DNA of 59,503 bases from Azonexus sp. (GCF_030824335.1 NZ_JAVBXX010000016.1:1-59503), one strand, 5' to 3'; positions 18,648-28,367 are shown, numbered from the stretch's first letter. Numbers and translations: made by a program. The notes: generated from the sequence alone by a model not told the origin.

Positions 18648-19240
18648 TATTTTGCCTCCTGGGCTTTGGCTGCAGCGATGGCGGCGGCCAGTTGTTCTTC
18701 GGGGGTGGGTTCTTTCTTCTTGGCGTTGGGGTCTTCAATCATGCCGGCCAGGAAGGCGAGGCGCTTGATCAGTTCGGAGATGCCCTGCAGCGCGAGTAGT
18801 GTGAAGCCGATCGGCAACAGAATTTTTACTGGCCAGCGGATCAGGCCGCCAGCGTTGGCCGACATTTCATTGATTTTGTAGGATTCCGCGATCAGCGGCA
18901 GCGACAGCCAGAGGACAGCGATAACCATTGGCAACAGAAAAAACAGCGTGCCGATGATGTCGATGATGGCGAGACCGCGTGGTGATAACTTGCCAGATAG
19001 TACGTCGATGCGGACATGCTCGTTCTTCTGCAGCGTGTACGGAGCGCACAGCAGAAAGATGGCAGCAAACAGGTACCACTGGATTTCCAGCAGACCGTTG
19101 GAGCTGTAGTCGACGGTGAAACGTACGGTTGCGTTGCCGGCACTGATCACGGTCATGATCAGGACCAGCCAGAAAGCGCCTTTGCCGACGCGTTCGTTCA
19201 GCCAGTCGATCAACTGTGAAAGCTTGAGTAATAAGGTCAC
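18647..19240 (-). CDS. dctQ: TRAP transporter small permease subunit DctQ
   Basis: Four hydrophobic segments, with the DctQ-type EIQWYLFAAIFLLCAPYTLQ and KNEHVRIDVL phrases. 197 residues; the C-terminus is an alanine/glutamate-rich cytoplasmic tail after the last helix. It precedes dctM and shares one base with it. Promoter expected in the 100-bp gap divergent to the histidine phosphatase gene. Confidence 0.92.
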   Translation of the reverse strand: MTLLLKLSQLIDWLNERVGKGAFWLVLIMTVISAGNATVRFTVDYSSNGLLEIQWYLFAAIFLLCAPYTLQKNEHVRIDVLSGKLSPRGLAIIDIIGTLFFLLPMVIAVLWLSLPLIAESYKINEMSANAGGLIRWPVKILLPIGFTLLALQGISELIKRLAFLAGMIEDPNAKKKEPTPEEQLAAAIAAAKAQEAK

Positions 19241-19341
19241 GAAAATTCTCCTCCGTTGATAGAATTCCCGGCTTCTGCTGTGGCCGGAATCTGGTGACGT
19301 TCACCGCTACCCACAATGTACTCGAATCTTCTGGAGGCAAC

Positions 19342-19998
19342 ATGCTGGAAACCCCGACCAGTGTGCCCACGCGCATCTGTCTGGTGCGTCATGGTGAGAC
19401 CGAATGGAATGCCGCACGTCGCATCCAGGGTCAGATCGACATCGGTCTGAATGAAACCGGTGTACGTCAGGCCGAGGCAGCAGGCCGATGGCTGAAAACA
19501 GCCGGTATTGTCGCGCTTTACAGCAGCGACCTCAAGCGCGCGTGGCGTACCGCAGAGGCGATTGGCCTGGTATTGGGCCTCGCGCCGCGTGCCGTTCCGG
19601 CGATGCGTGAACGACGTTACGGCGTTTTTGAAGGCCTGACCTACGCCGAGGCCGAGGCGACGTTTCCTGCTGGCTATGCCGCCTTTGAAGGGCGTAATGC
19701 CGATTATGATTTTGAGCATGGCGAAAGCCTGAAAGTCATGTTTGCACGGGTGACCAATCAACTGCTTGAGCTGGCTGGGCGGCATCGTGGACAGCAAATT
19801 GTGGTTGTGGTTCATGGTGGCGTGCTGGATGTGATCAATCGCTTTGTGCGCGGCAATCCGCTCGAAATGCCGCGCGATTTCCTGATTCCGAACGCAGGCA
19901 TTAACTGGATTTCCACGGTCGACGGCCGGTGGACCGTGGAAACCTGGGGCGAAACCGCACATCTGGCAGACGGTGCGCTGGACGAACTGCCTTCGTGA
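19342..19998 (+). CDS. Histidine phosphatase (phosphoglycerate mutase family)
   Basis: RHG motif [20 protein letters not shown] carries the phospho-accepting histidine; the second histidine is in [10 protein letters not shown], and the acid/base glutamate is in ERRYGVFEG. 218 residues. Such proteins act as cofactor-dependent phosphoglycerate mutases or broad phosphatases (CobC/GpmB-like); the sequence alone does not decide. Start at 19342 behind CTGGAGGCAAC; the longer open frame upstream has no ribosome site. Confidence 0.88.
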   Translation: MLETPTSVPTRICLVRHGETEWNAARRIQGQIDIGLNETGVRQAEAAGRWLKTAGIVALYSSDLKRAWRTAEAIGLVLGLAPRAVPAMRERRYGVFEGLTYAEAEATFPAGYAAFEGRNADYDFEHGESLKVMFARVTNQLLELAGRHRGQQIVVVVHGGVLDVINRFVRGNPLEMPRDFLIPNAGINWISTVDGRWTVETWGETAHLADGALDELPS

Positions 19999-20038
19999 TA
20001 AAATTCCTGCCCTTTTCAACGGCTTGAGGCATTCCCCC

Positions 20039-21289
20039 ATGTTTTCTGCGCAAGATACCCTGGCAAAAGTTGATCCCGAACTCTGGCAGGCCATCGAGGC
20101 CGAAGTCCAGCGTCAGGAAGACCATATTGAACTGATCGCGTCCGAAAACTACGTGAGCAACGCCGTGATGGAAGCGCAAGGCTCCCAGCTCACCAACAAG
20201 TACGCCGAAGGTTATCCGGGCAAGCGTTACTACGGTGGCTGCGAGCACGTCGATGTCGCAGAGCAGATCGCCATCGACCGCATCAAGTCGCTGTTCGGCG
20301 CCGATGCCGCCAACGTCCAGCCGAACTCCGGTTCGCAGGCCAACCAGGCCGTGCTGATGGCCTTCTGCAAGCCGGGCGACACGATCATGGGCATGAGCCT
20401 GGCCGAAGGCGGTCACCTGACCCACGGCATGCCGCTGAACATGTCCGGCAAGTGGTTCAACGTCGTCTCCTACGGCCTGAACGAAAAGGAAGAAATCGAC
20501 TACGACAAGATGGAAGCGCTGGCCCGCGAACACAAGCCGCGCCTGATCGTCGCCGGTGCCTCGGCCTACGCGCTGCGCATCGATTTCGAGCGCTTCGCCA
20601 AGATCGCCAAGGAAGTCGGCGCCATCTTCTGGGTGGACATGGCCCACTACGCCGGCCTGATCGCCGCCGGTTTCTACCCGAACCCGGTGCCCTTCGCCGA
20701 TGTCGTCACCACGACCACGCACAAGACGCTGCGCGGTCCGCGCGGCGGCGTCGTGCTGATGAAGGCCGAGCACGAGAAGGCGATCAATTCCGCCATCTTC
20801 CCCGGCCTGCAGGGTGGTCCGCTGATGCACGTGATCGCCGCCAAGGCCGTCGCCTTCAAGGAAGCCGCATCGCCGGAATTCCGGAACTACCAGGAACAGG
20901 TGATCATGAACGCCCGTGTCATGGCTCGCGTGCTGGGTGAAGAGCGTGGCCTGCGCATCGTTTCCGGGCGCACCGAAAGCCATGTCTTCCTGGTCGACCT
21001 GCGTTCCAAGAACATCACCGGCAAGGAAGCCGAGGCCGCACTGGGTCGTGCCCACATCACCGTCAACAAGAACGGCATCCCGAACGACCCGCAGAAGCCT
21101 TTCGTCACCTCCGGCATCCGCATCGGTTCGCCGGCGATGACGACGCGCGGTTTCACCGAGATCGAAGCCGAGCAGGTTGCCCACTTGATCGCCGACGTGC
21201 TCGATGCGCCGAACGATGAAGCCGTGGCGGCAACGGTGCGCGCCAAGGCTGCCGAACTGTGCAAGCGTTTCCCGGTTTACGGAAAATAA
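20039..21289 (+). CDS. glyA: Serine hydroxymethyltransferase
   Basis: PLP enzyme interconverting serine and glycine while charging tetrahydrofolate with a one-carbon unit. Motifs: [35 protein letters not shown] and the PLP lysine in [14 protein letters not shown]. 416 residues, standard. Start at 20039; a TAAAAT box at 19999-20004, just after the preceding stop, may be its -10. First gene of a glyA-nrdR-ribD cluster, a common arrangement in betaproteobacteria. Confidence 0.97.
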   Translation: MFSAQDTLAKVDPELWQAIEAEVQRQEDHIELIASENYVSNAVMEAQGSQLTNKYAEGYPGKRYYGGCEHVDVAEQIAIDRIKSLFGADAANVQPNSGSQANQAVLMAFCKPGDTIMGMSLAEGGHLTHGMPLNMSGKWFNVVSYGLNEKEEIDYDKMEALAREHKPRLIVAGASAYALRIDFERFAKIAKEVGAIFWVDMAHYAGLIAAGFYPNPVPFADVVTTTTHKTLRGPRGGVVLMKAEHEKAINSAIFPGLQGGPLMHVIAAKAVAFKEAASPEFRNYQEQVIMNARVMARVLGEERGLRIVSGRTESHVFLVDLRSKNITGKEAEAALGRAHITVNKNGIPNDPQKPFVTSGIRIGSPAMTTRGFTEIEAEQVAHLIADVLDAPNDEAVAATVRAKAAELCKRFPVYGK

Positions 21290-21295
21290 GCCGCG

Positions 21296-21766
21296 ATGAA
21301 ATGCCCTTTCTGCGGCAATGACGAAACCGGGGTCGTCGATACCCGGGTTTCCGATGAAGGCGATATTGTTCGCCGCCGCAGAAAGTGCAGTGCCTGCGAC
21401 AAGCGTTTCACCACCTACGAGCGGGCCGAAATCCAGCTGCCGCAGGTGGTCAAGAAGAACGGCCTGCGCGCCGACTTCAGCCGTTCCAAGCTGCGTGCCA
21501 GCCTGGAACTGGCCTTGCGCAAGCGGCCGGTATCGATCGAGTCGGTCGATGCCGCGGTCGCCGATATCGAAGAAAGGCTACTGACCGCCGGCGAGCGCGA
21601 AATCAGCACGCAGCAACTGGGCGAATTGGTGATGCGCGAGTTGAAGAAGCTCGACAAGGTCGCCTACATCCGCTTTGCCTCGGTCTATCGCAATTTCGAG
21701 GACGTCGACGCCTTTTCCAAGGCGATTCGCGAAGTTTCTCCCGCCAGTACGCCGCGGAAAAAATGA
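21296..21766 (+). CDS. nrdR: Ribonucleotide reductase repressor NrdR
   Basis: Zinc-ribbon plus ATP-cone repressor of ribonucleotide reductase genes. Zinc ligands are Cys3, Cys6, Cys31 and Cys34 (CPFC and CSAC); the ATP-cone starts at [15 protein letters not shown]. 156 residues, normal. Six bases after glyA; its stop overlaps the ribD start (ATGA). Confidence 0.97.
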   Translation: MKCPFCGNDETGVVDTRVSDEGDIVRRRRKCSACDKRFTTYERAEIQLPQVVKKNGLRADFSRSKLRASLELALRKRPVSIESVDAAVADIEERLLTAGEREISTQQLGELVMRELKKLDKVAYIRFASVYRNFEDVDAFSKAIREVSPASTPRKK

Positions 21767-22851
21767 GTTTCACCGCCGACGACTATCGGCTGATGGCGCG
21801 TGCGCTGCAACTGGCCGAGCGGGGGTTGTGGACGACTTCACCCAATCCTCGCGTCGGTTGCGTACTGGTTCAGGCTGGTGAAATCGTTGGCGAAGGCTGG
21901 CACGCAAAGGCCGGCGAGCCGCATGCCGAAGTCCATGCGCTGAAGGCTGCCGGTGAGCGGGCGCGGGGCGCAACGGCCTATGTCACGCTGGAACCCTGCA
22001 GTCATTACGGCCGTACGCCGCCCTGCGCCGAAGCGCTGATCGCGGCTGGCGTTTCCCGTGTGATCGCGGCGATGACCGATCCGAACCCGCTGGTTGCCGG
22101 CAAAGGCCTGGCCATGTTGCAGGCGGCCGGCATCGAGACGGCGAGCGGCGTGCTCGAAAACGAGGCGCGCGAACTGAACATCGGCTTTGTCTCGCGCATG
22201 ACCCGCGGTCGTCCCTGGTTGCGCCTGAAGGCGGCGGCCAGTCTGGATGGCAAGACGGCGCTGAACAACGGCGTCAGCCAGTGGATCACCGGGCCGGACG
22301 CCCGGCGCGATGGCCATCGCTGGCGGGCGCGGGCATGCGCCATCCTGACGGGCTACGGCACGGTGCGCGACGACGACCCGAGCCTGACGGTGCGCGAGGT
22401 CGAGACGACGCGCCAGCCGCTGCGGGTGGTCGTCGACAGCCGGCTGGAGACGCCGGCGACGGCGAAAGTTCTGCAAGCTGGCCCGGTGTTGATCGCCGCG
22501 GCCGTCGACAATCCGGAAAAGGCTGAAATATTGCGGTCGACCGGTGCAGAAATCGTTTTTCTGCCGAATTCGCAGAGCAAGGTCGATCTGCCCGGATTGA
22601 TGCAAGAACTCGGGCGGCGCGGCATCAATGAAGTTCACGCCGAAGCCGGCTGCAAGCTCAATGGCTCGTTGTTGCGCGAAGGGCTGGTCGATGAGTTTCT
22701 GTTCTACTTCGCGCCGTGCCTGATCGGTGACGACGCCAATGGCCTGTTCGGCCTGCCGGCGCTGACTACGCTGGCCGGCAAGCAGGCGTTGCAGATTCGT
22801 GATGTGCGCCAGATTGGCCCGGATATTCGCCTGATCGCCCGGCCGAGTTAG
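21763..22851 (+). CDS. ribD: Bifunctional riboflavin deaminase/reductase
   Basis: Two steps of riboflavin synthesis: deamination, then reduction of the pyrimidine intermediate. The N-terminal deaminase has HAEVHAL and the zinc site [17 protein letters not shown]; the C-terminal reductase domain begins at [18 protein letters not shown]. 362 residues. Start at 21763 overlaps the nrdR stop (ATGA). The last 86 bases overlap the convergent moeB open frame. Confidence 0.96.
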   Translation: MSFTADDYRLMARALQLAERGLWTTSPNPRVGCVLVQAGEIVGEGWHAKAGEPHAEVHALKAAGERARGATAYVTLEPCSHYGRTPPCAEALIAAGVSRVIAAMTDPNPLVAGKGLAMLQAAGIETASGVLENEARELNIGFVSRMTRGRPWLRLKAAASLDGKTALNNGVSQWITGPDARRDGHRWRARACAILTGYGTVRDDDPSLTVREVETTRQPLRVVVDSRLETPATAKVLQAGPVLIAAAVDNPEKAEILRSTGAEIVFLPNSQSKVDLPGLMQELGRRGINEVHAEAGCKLNGSLLREGLVDEFLFYFAPCLIGDDANGLFGLPALTTLAGKQALQIRDVRQIGPDIRLIARPS

Positions 22852-23593
22852 GGCCGCAAACCGCGCAGTCGGCGTCCTGCCGGAATTTCACCGTGCGCCA
22901 TTCCATGTTCAATGCATCGAGCAGCAGCAAGCGGCCGCTCAACGATTCACCGATGCCGGCCGCCAGCTTCAGCGCCTCGGCTGCCTGCATCGTGCCGACG
23001 ATGCCGGTCAGCGGTGCGAACACGCCCATCACGGCGCAGCGGACTTCCTCGACATCCTCACCCTCGGGGAACAGGCAGTGATAGCACGGCGCATCGTCGC
23101 GGCGCAGGTCGTAGACGCTGACCTGGCCGTCGAAGCGGATGGCGGCGCCGGACACCAGCGGTTTGCGGTGATGCGCGCAGGCCCGATTGATGGCGTGCCG
23201 GGTGGCAAAGTTGTCGGTGCAGTCGAGGACGATGTCGGCGCTGGCAACCAAGGCATCGAGTTCGGCGCCGGCCAGCGTTTTTTGCACCGGAACGACGTCG
23301 ACCGCAGGATTGATCGCGGCCAGTGCAACCTGGGCCGATGCGGCCTTGGCCATGCCGACGCGGGCTTCGGTGTGAATGATCTGGCGCTGCAGGTTGGTCA
23401 GGTCGACGACGTCGTCATCGACCACCGTGATCCGGCCAATGCCGGCCGAGGCGAGGTAGAGCGCGGCCGGCGAGCCCAGGCCGCCGGCGCCGATGATCAG
23501 CGCATGCGTGTCGAGGATGCGTTGCTGGCCTTCGATGCCCAGTGCGTCGAGCAGGATGTGGCGGCTGTAGCGCAGTAACTGCTCGTCGGTCAC
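22766..23593 (-). CDS. moeB: MoeB/ThiF-type adenylyltransferase
   Basis: E1-like enzyme that adenylates the C-terminus of MoaD or ThiS. ATP-binding IIGAGGLGSPAALYLASAGIG, ASADIVLDCTDNFATRHAIN and the zinc cysteines CYHC and CAVCG are present. GTG at 23593 is chosen because it overlaps the upstream stop as GTGA and gives the canonical N-terminus (TDEQLLRYSRHILL); another GTG at 23608 is possible. Beyond CAVCG the protein carries an unusual tail of about 28 residues, encoded antisense to the end of ribD. Confidence 0.9.
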   Translation of the reverse strand: MTDEQLLRYSRHILLDALGIEGQQRILDTHALIIGAGGLGSPAALYLASAGIGRITVVDDDVVDLTNLQRQIIHTEARVGMAKAASAQVALAAINPAVDVVPVQKTLAGAELDALVASADIVLDCTDNFATRHAINRACAHHRKPLVSGAAIRFDGQVSVYDLRRDDAPCYHCLFPEGEDVEEVRCAVMGVFAPLTGIVGTMQAAEALKLAAGIGESLSGRLLLLDALNMEWRTVKFRQDADCAVCGPNSAGRSGEYPGQSGAHHESATPACRPA

Positions 23594-23988
23594 TTGTACT
23601 CGCGCCACTCCGGCGGCGTATCGTCGTGGTCGCCGTGCGGTCGTTGCTCCCAGGCTTGCACATAGGCTTCCTGGGCTGACGGTTTGATAAGCTTTTCCGG
23701 TACGCCCAGATTGTGCAACTGGGTGTCTTCGACGTAATGGATCAGGGCACGGGTCAGCTTGCTCATCAGGGTATTGTCGAGATGAAATCCCTTGTCGACC
23801 AAGTGTTCTTCCAGTTCTTCCAGTGTGTGTTGCTGAAGGTTGTAAGCGACATCCAGCGCACGCTTCTCATACTTGGGTTCGACACTGAGTTCTTCCATGT
23901 GCTGCAAATCATCCGCCGCCTCGGGCACCTGCCCGGGCGGGAACTTTGAGAACAGGATTTCGCGTTTTTTCTTGAGGTCTGGGTTCAT
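23590..23988 (-). CDS. Conserved hypothetical protein, acidic helical
   Basis: Not recognised by name. About 132 residues, soluble, largely helical and charged: begins NPDLKKKREILFSKFPPGQ and ends TPPEWREYK. No signal peptide or membrane segment. Two adjacent ATG codons follow GGGAGGG; the second (23988) has the better spacing. It lies 21 bases after ctp and its stop overlaps the moeB start, so it belongs to the envC-ctp-moeB transcript. Confidence 0.75.
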   Translation of the reverse strand: MNPDLKKKREILFSKFPPGQVPEAADDLQHMEELSVEPKYEKRALDVAYNLQQHTLEELEEHLVDKGFHLDNTLMSKLTRALIHYVEDTQLHNLGVPEKLIKPSAQEAYVQAWEQRPHGDHDDTPPEWREYK

Positions 23989-24009
23989 CATCCCTCCCGA
24001 TGAGAATGC

Positions 24010-25413
24010 CTATTTCGTTTTGCTTTGCATGATCTGCAAGCCTTTGAGGATGTTCAGTGCCTGCTGGAACTGGTAATCCTCCTTGCTGGCATATTCCAGC
24101 CGGGCCGGCATCTCATCATCGCTATCTTTTGCGTCCTTGCCATTCTTGGTGGTTGGCTTTTGCGGTGTCTTGGTATCCACCGGTTTCTGGCTTTCGGTTT
24201 CCCGCTTGTTTTCCAGGTGGCGCTCAAGGTCCGCTTCACGGATACGTGGGGCGTTGCCCGCGCCGTTGGCGCTTTCTTCGACGATGATGTCCGGCGTGAT
24301 TCCCTTGGCCTGAATGGAGCGGCCTTCCGGTGTGTAGTAACGTGCCGTGGTCAGTTTGATGGCAGTGTTGCCGGGCAGCGGAAGGACCGACTGAACGGAG
24401 CCCTTGCCGAAGGTTTGTGTACCGACAACCGCTGCACGTTTGTGGTCTTGCAGGGCGCCGGCGACAATTTCCGAAGCCGATGCCGAGCCGCCGTTGACCA
24501 AAACAACCATTGCGACTTTTTTGACGCCGGTTGGCAAAGTGCGCAACGGATCTTCGCGGGTGCCGCGCAGGTAGTCGCGCGGGCGGGCGAGGAATTCCTG
24601 CTTGGCATCTTCGGTGCGGCCATCGGTCGATACGATCTTCACATCAGGCGGCAGGAATGCTGCCGATACACCGATTGCCCCATGCAGCAAACCGCCCGGG
24701 TCATTGCGCAGATCAAGGACCAAGCCTTTCAGTTCGCCATCCTTGTAAAGGTTGTTCAGGTGCTTGGCCAGATCGGGGATGGTGGTTTCCTGGAATTGGG
24801 TGATGCGCACCCAGCCGTAGCCGGGTTCGATAATTTTCGACTTGACGCTCTGCACCTTGATGACTTCGCGCACCAATGTGATTTCGAGCGGCTTGGTTTC
24901 ACCCTTGCGCAGGATGCCCAGCTTGATCGAAGTCTTGGGCTTGCCGCGCATTTTCTTGACGGCATCGGACAGGCTCAAGCCCTTGACCGGTGTTTCGTCG
25001 AGCTTGAAGATCAGGTCGCCAGCCTTGACGCCAGCGCGGTAGGCCGGGGTGTCCTCGATCGGTGAGACAACTTTGACCAGGCCGTCTTCCATGCCGACTT
25101 CGATGCCGAGACCGCCGAATTCACCCTGGGTGCCAACCTGCAGATCCTTGAAGGCATCGGCATCCAGATAGGCGGAGTGCGGGTCGAGGTTGGACAGCAT
25201 GCCGGAGATGGCATTGGAGATCATTTTCTTGTCTTCAACCGGCTCGACATAGCCCTGTTTGATGGCGCTGTAGACCTCGGCAAAAGTGCGCAAGTCCTCG
25301 ATCGGCAAGCCAGGCTTGACGTCCTTGTCGGCGAAGGCCGGCAGTTGCAGGGTGATCAGGGCGCCAGCGATAAAACTGCCGACGGTGAGACTAAGAGTTT
25401 TGATTTTGCTCAT
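24010..25413 (-). CDS. ctpA: S41 carboxy-terminal processing protease
   Basis: Periplasmic tail-specific serine protease. N-terminal signal/anchor (LTVGSFIAGALITLQLPAFA), a PDZ domain around residues 90-170 (GEFGGLGIEVG, AYRAGVKAGDLI) and the S41 catalytic part: serine in NGGSASASEIVAGALQD and lysine in GTQTFGKGSVQS. About 467 residues with a charged C-terminal tail. Start overlaps the envC stop as ATGA. EnvC-Ctp pairing is conserved in proteobacteria and fits a role in peptidoglycan remodelling. Confidence 0.93.
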   Translation of the reverse strand: MSKIKTLSLTVGSFIAGALITLQLPAFADKDVKPGLPIEDLRTFAEVYSAIKQGYVEPVEDKKMISNAISGMLSNLDPHSAYLDADAFKDLQVGTQGEFGGLGIEVGMEDGLVKVVSPIEDTPAYRAGVKAGDLIFKLDETPVKGLSLSDAVKKMRGKPKTSIKLGILRKGETKPLEITLVREVIKVQSVKSKIIEPGYGWVRITQFQETTIPDLAKHLNNLYKDGELKGLVLDLRNDPGGLLHGAIGVSAAFLPPDVKIVSTDGRTEDAKQEFLARPRDYLRGTREDPLRTLPTGVKKVAMVVLVNGGSASASEIVAGALQDHKRAAVVGTQTFGKGSVQSVLPLPGNTAIKLTTARYYTPEGRSIQAKGITPDIIVEESANGAGNAPRIREADLERHLENKRETESQKPVDTKTPQKPTTKNGKDAKDSDDEMPARLEYASKEDYQFQQALNILKGLQIMQSKTK

Positions 25414-26789
25414 TTCAGACTGGCCCAAGACAGGGGGTCGATCGGTTGCCCTTTGTGGCGGATTTCAAAGTATAAACCGGATTCTTGATTGCCTCCGGTA
25501 TTGCCGACGCTGGCAATGGTTTCGCCACCACTGACTGCTTGCCCGACTTGTTTGAGCAAGGATTCATTGTTGCCATAAATCGACAGGTAGGCATCGCCGT
25601 GGTCAATGATCAGCAGATTGCCAAAACCACGCATCCATTCGGAAAACACGACGCGGCCACTGGCTACCGCCTTGACCTCGCTGCCGCTGCCGGCGCGGAT
25701 GAACAGACCGCGCCATTGGCCACCGCCTTCGCGGCTGCCGCCAAAACGACCGACCACCGTGCCGCGTGTCGGTAAGCGCAGCTTGCCTTTTTGCCGGGCA
25801 AAGCTGCCGTTGTTCGCCGCTGGCTCGTAACGGTTCTCGGCTTCAGCCTGGTGGCGTGCTGGCGGTTCGCTGCGTTCTTTCGGTGGCTCGTTGCGCGCTT
25901 GCGATTTTTCTGTTTTTTCGTTGCGCCGTGCTGCTTCTGCCGCGGCTTGTGCCGCCTGGCGCCGTCGAATATCCTCGGCGGCGCGCGCAGCGGCTTGTTG
26001 AGCCAGGATTTTGGACAGGCGGTCGACCAGTTGGCTCATGCGTTTTTCATCGCGTTGTAGCGAGCCAATCTCCTGCCGTTGGGCACGCACCTTGTTCGAT
26101 AGTTCAGCGTGCAAGGCTTTGCGTTCCTGGCGCTGCTTTTCCAGTTCGGCGTGATGCTTTTTCTGTTCGGTTTCAACGCCACTGAGTTCGTCGGTGCGTT
26201 CCCTTGTGTCGGCTGCCAACGCTTTTTTCTGCGCGATGGTTGCGCTGACTTCACCCATTAGCTCGGCTCGCGTGGCAGCGATGGCGGATAAGTAGTGCAA
26301 GTCGCGCGCCATCTGGTTGGGGTCGTTGCCATTCAGCAGGAGGTGGAGGGAGTCGGGGTTGCCGCGCAGGTATTGCCGATAGAGCAGCTTTTCCAGTTGC
26401 GCTTGTTGCTGCAACAGCGTTTTGCCGAGCTCATGGGATTGCGCTTCCAGTGTTTCCAGTCGGCGTTGCAAGTTTCCTCGCTGCTGTCCGAGCTCATGGA
26501 GTTTTTGTTGCAGCCGGGATATCTGGCGTTCCGATTCGCGCAGGCGGTCGCTGGCGTCCGCGCGGGTGCCTTCGCTGGCGCTCAGTTCCTTGCGCAAGCC
26601 TTCGATACGATTGCGCAATTCATCGAGATCGGCGCGTTTTTCTGCCACATCGGGTGCGCTGCTTGCAGCGGGGCGGGCATGCACCGGTTGGCCGCTGATG
26701 GCCAGCGCAATAAGCAAAAACAGGCGCGGAAGCAGTCTTCGGGCCGGCACGAAGGGACCGGAAGTCTTGCTTGTTGGGGGCTGGGGCAT
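25410..26789 (-). CDS. envC: EnvC-like murein hydrolase activator (degenerate M23 domain)
   Basis: Periplasmic protein with an N-terminal signal segment (RLFLLIALAISG), a long coiled coil (about residues 45-270), a basic linker and a C-terminal LytM/M23 domain. The usual M23 zinc ligands are not intact: GRFGGSREGG replaces the typical H-x-G-x-D stretch and FEIRHKGQP the HxH. This matches EnvC/NlpD-type activators that switch on amidases rather than cut murein themselves. 459 residues. First gene of a coupled minus-strand operon. Confidence 0.88.
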   Translation of the reverse strand: MPQPPTSKTSGPFVPARRLLPRLFLLIALAISGQPVHARPAASSAPDVAEKRADLDELRNRIEGLRKELSASEGTRADASDRLRESERQISRLQQKLHELGQQRGNLQRRLETLEAQSHELGKTLLQQQAQLEKLLYRQYLRGNPDSLHLLLNGNDPNQMARDLHYLSAIAATRAELMGEVSATIAQKKALAADTRERTDELSGVETEQKKHHAELEKQRQERKALHAELSNKVRAQRQEIGSLQRDEKRMSQLVDRLSKILAQQAAARAAEDIRRRQAAQAAAEAARRNEKTEKSQARNEPPKERSEPPARHQAEAENRYEPAANNGSFARQKGKLRLPTRGTVVGRFGGSREGGGQWRGLFIRAGSGSEVKAVASGRVVFSEWMRGFGNLLIIDHGDAYLSIYGNNESLLKQVGQAVSGGETIASVGNTGGNQESGLYFEIRHKGQPIDPLSWASLK

Positions 26790-26812
26790 CAGGGAAATTC
26801 TTGAATGAGTTC

Positions 26813-26839
26813 TTGGAATTGCGAGGCTTATTCTATAAT
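26813..26839 (+). promoter_or_regulatory. Promoter of the arsR-rhodanese-grxC operon
   Basis: Perfect -10 TATAAT at 26834-26839; a TTGGAA -35-like box at 26813-26818 with a short 15-bp spacer. It is in the 79-bp gap between divergent envC and arsR, where an autoregulatory site would be expected. Confidence 0.6.
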
Positions 26840-26868
26840 CAACCGTTCAACCAAACAGAGGTTTTATC

Positions 26869-27186
26869 TTGGACGCTCCTTCCTTCAGCTTGATCGACAA
26901 GCAGGAACACATCGAATTGGCCGCGCGCGCGCTGAAGGCGATCGCCCATCCGTTGCGCCTGAAGATTCTTTGTGTCGTCGGCGATCAGGAGGCGTGTGTA
27001 CAAGAGATTGTGGAAGCGGTAGGGACCTCGCAGAGCAATATTTCCCAACATCTGGCCATTCTGCGTGAAAAAGGTGTTCTGCTGACGCGCAAGGATGCCA
27101 ATCGTGTTTTTTATCGGGTGGGCGATCAGCGCACCCTGCAGCTCGTCGGCATGATGCGCGAAGTTTTTTGTGGTGTGGAGAATTAA
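26869..27186 (+). CDS. ArsR/SmtB-family repressor, possible persulfide sensor
   Basis: Winged helix-turn-helix of the ArsR family (ALKAIAHPLRLKILCVV; SQSNISQHLAILREKGVL). The metal-binding ELCVCDL motif is absent. Cys43 in helix 2 and Cys101 near the C-terminus are placed like the reactive pair of BigR/SqrR-type sulfide sensors, and the next genes encode a rhodanese and a glutaredoxin, so a reactive-sulfur sensor is inferred. TTG start at 26869 behind CAGAGG; 105 residues. Confidence 0.82.
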   Translation: MDAPSFSLIDKQEHIELAARALKAIAHPLRLKILCVVGDQEACVQEIVEAVGTSQSNISQHLAILREKGVLLTRKDANRVFYRVGDQRTLQLVGMMREVFCGVEN

Positions 27187-27189
27187 GTA

Positions 27190-27615
27190 ATGCCGATGGA
27201 CTTTATCAATCAGAATATTTTGCTTGTCGGGATCGTTGTGGTCAGCGGTCTGGGTTTGTTGTGGCCTCTGGTTTTCCGCCCAGTTGGCCGTCAGGTCAGC
27301 CCGGCAGAGGCAACCCTGTTGATCAATCGTGAAGACGCGCAGGTGATCGATGTACGTGAACCGGGGGAGTTTGCCGCCGGCCATATTTCTGCTGCGATCA
27401 ACATCCCGGTCGGCAAATTGGCTGAGCGTTTGTCCGAGCTCGAAAAATTCAAGGCCAAGCCAGTCATCGTCTGCTGTGCTGCCGGCATGCGCTCCAATCA
27501 GGCATGCAGTGCATTGAAAAAGAACGGTTTTGAGAGTTTGTACAATCTGGCCGGCGGCCTGGATGCCTGGGTTGGTGCGAGTTATCCCCTTAGCAAGACC
27601 GGACGTAAAAAATGA
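27190..27615 (+). CDS. Membrane-anchored rhodanese-like sulfurtransferase
   Basis: One N-terminal membrane helix (ILLVGIVVVSGLGLLWPLVF) and a single rhodanese domain, with IDVREPGEF and the active-site loop C-A-A-G-M-R starting at Cys96. 141 residues. Related single-domain rhodaneses move sulfane sulfur. Follows arsR after three bases; its stop overlaps grxC (ATGA). Confidence 0.9.
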   Translation: MPMDFINQNILLVGIVVVSGLGLLWPLVFRPVGRQVSPAEATLLINREDAQVIDVREPGEFAAGHISAAINIPVGKLAERLSELEKFKAKPVIVCCAAGMRSNQACSALKKNGFESLYNLAGGLDAWVGASYPLSKTGRKK

Positions 27616-27878
27616 CGCAAGCTGTGTTGATGTACACCACGGCTGTTTGCCCGTATTGCATTCGCGCCAAGCAGTTGCTTTCAGCGCGTGGCGTAACGGC
27701 TATCGAGGAGGTTCGGGTGGATCTTGATCCCGAGCGCCGCGATGAAATGATGCAAAAAACCGGACGGCGCACCGTGCCGCAGATTTTTGTCGGTGAGACG
27801 CATGTCGGTGGTTGTGACGACCTCTATGCGCTCGACTCGGCCGGTAAACTCTTGCCCCTGCTGGCTGGCGAAGCCTGA
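27612..27878 (+). CDS. grxC: Glutaredoxin 3
   Basis: Small dithiol glutaredoxin, 88 residues, with the CPYC active site (Cys13/Cys16), the cis-proline segment RRTVPQIF and [10 protein letters not shown]. Reduces mixed disulfides with glutathione. Overlaps the rhodanese gene by ATGA and precedes secB, a common grxC-secB-gpsA order in proteobacteria. Confidence 0.95.
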   Translation: MTQAVLMYTTAVCPYCIRAKQLLSARGVTAIEEVRVDLDPERRDEMMQKTGRRTVPQIFVGETHVGGCDDLYALDSAGKLLPLLAGEA

Positions 27879-27904
27879 AACTATTACTTATCAGAAAGCG
27901 AAAC

Positions 27905-28363
27905 ATGGAACAGAACGAACAGCAGCCGGTTTTCGGCATCGAGAAGCTTTACGTCAAGGATCTGTCGGTAGAAGTGCCGAATTCCCCGGAAATTTTCCTG
28001 GAACAGGAAGCGCCGCAAGTCGGTGTTCAGCTCAACACTTCCGGCCGTGGTGTCGGTGAAGGTGTCTACGAAGTCGTGCTGACAGTGACGGTGACTGCCA
28101 AGATTGGTGAAAAAACGGTGTTTCTGGTTGAAGTCGGCCAGGCGGGTATTTTCCGTATCGTCAATGTTCCCGAAGAGCAACTTGAGCCGCTGGTCGCCAT
28201 TGCCTGCCCGAATGTTCTGTTCCCCTACGCCCGCGAAGCCGTTTCAGACGCAGTGACTCGTGCCGGCTTCCAGCCGATCGTGCTGCAGCCGGTCAACTTC
28301 GAATCGATGTACATGCAGCGCATGCAAGAGCAGCAGGAAGCTGCCGGGGCTTCGCTCCAGTAA
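27905..28363 (+). CDS. secB: Export chaperone SecB
   Basis: Cytosolic tetrameric chaperone that keeps preproteins unfolded for SecA. Clear family sequence: [32 protein letters not shown] and [22 protein letters not shown]. 152 residues, normal. Start at 27905 after AGAAAGCGAAAC. Confidence 0.97.
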   Translation: MEQNEQQPVFGIEKLYVKDLSVEVPNSPEIFLEQEAPQVGVQLNTSGRGVGEGVYEVVLTVTVTAKIGEKTVFLVEVGQAGIFRIVNVPEEQLEPLVAIACPNVLFPYAREAVSDAVTRAGFQPIVLQPVNFESMYMQRMQEQQEAAGASLQ

Positions 28364-28367
28364 TCCG

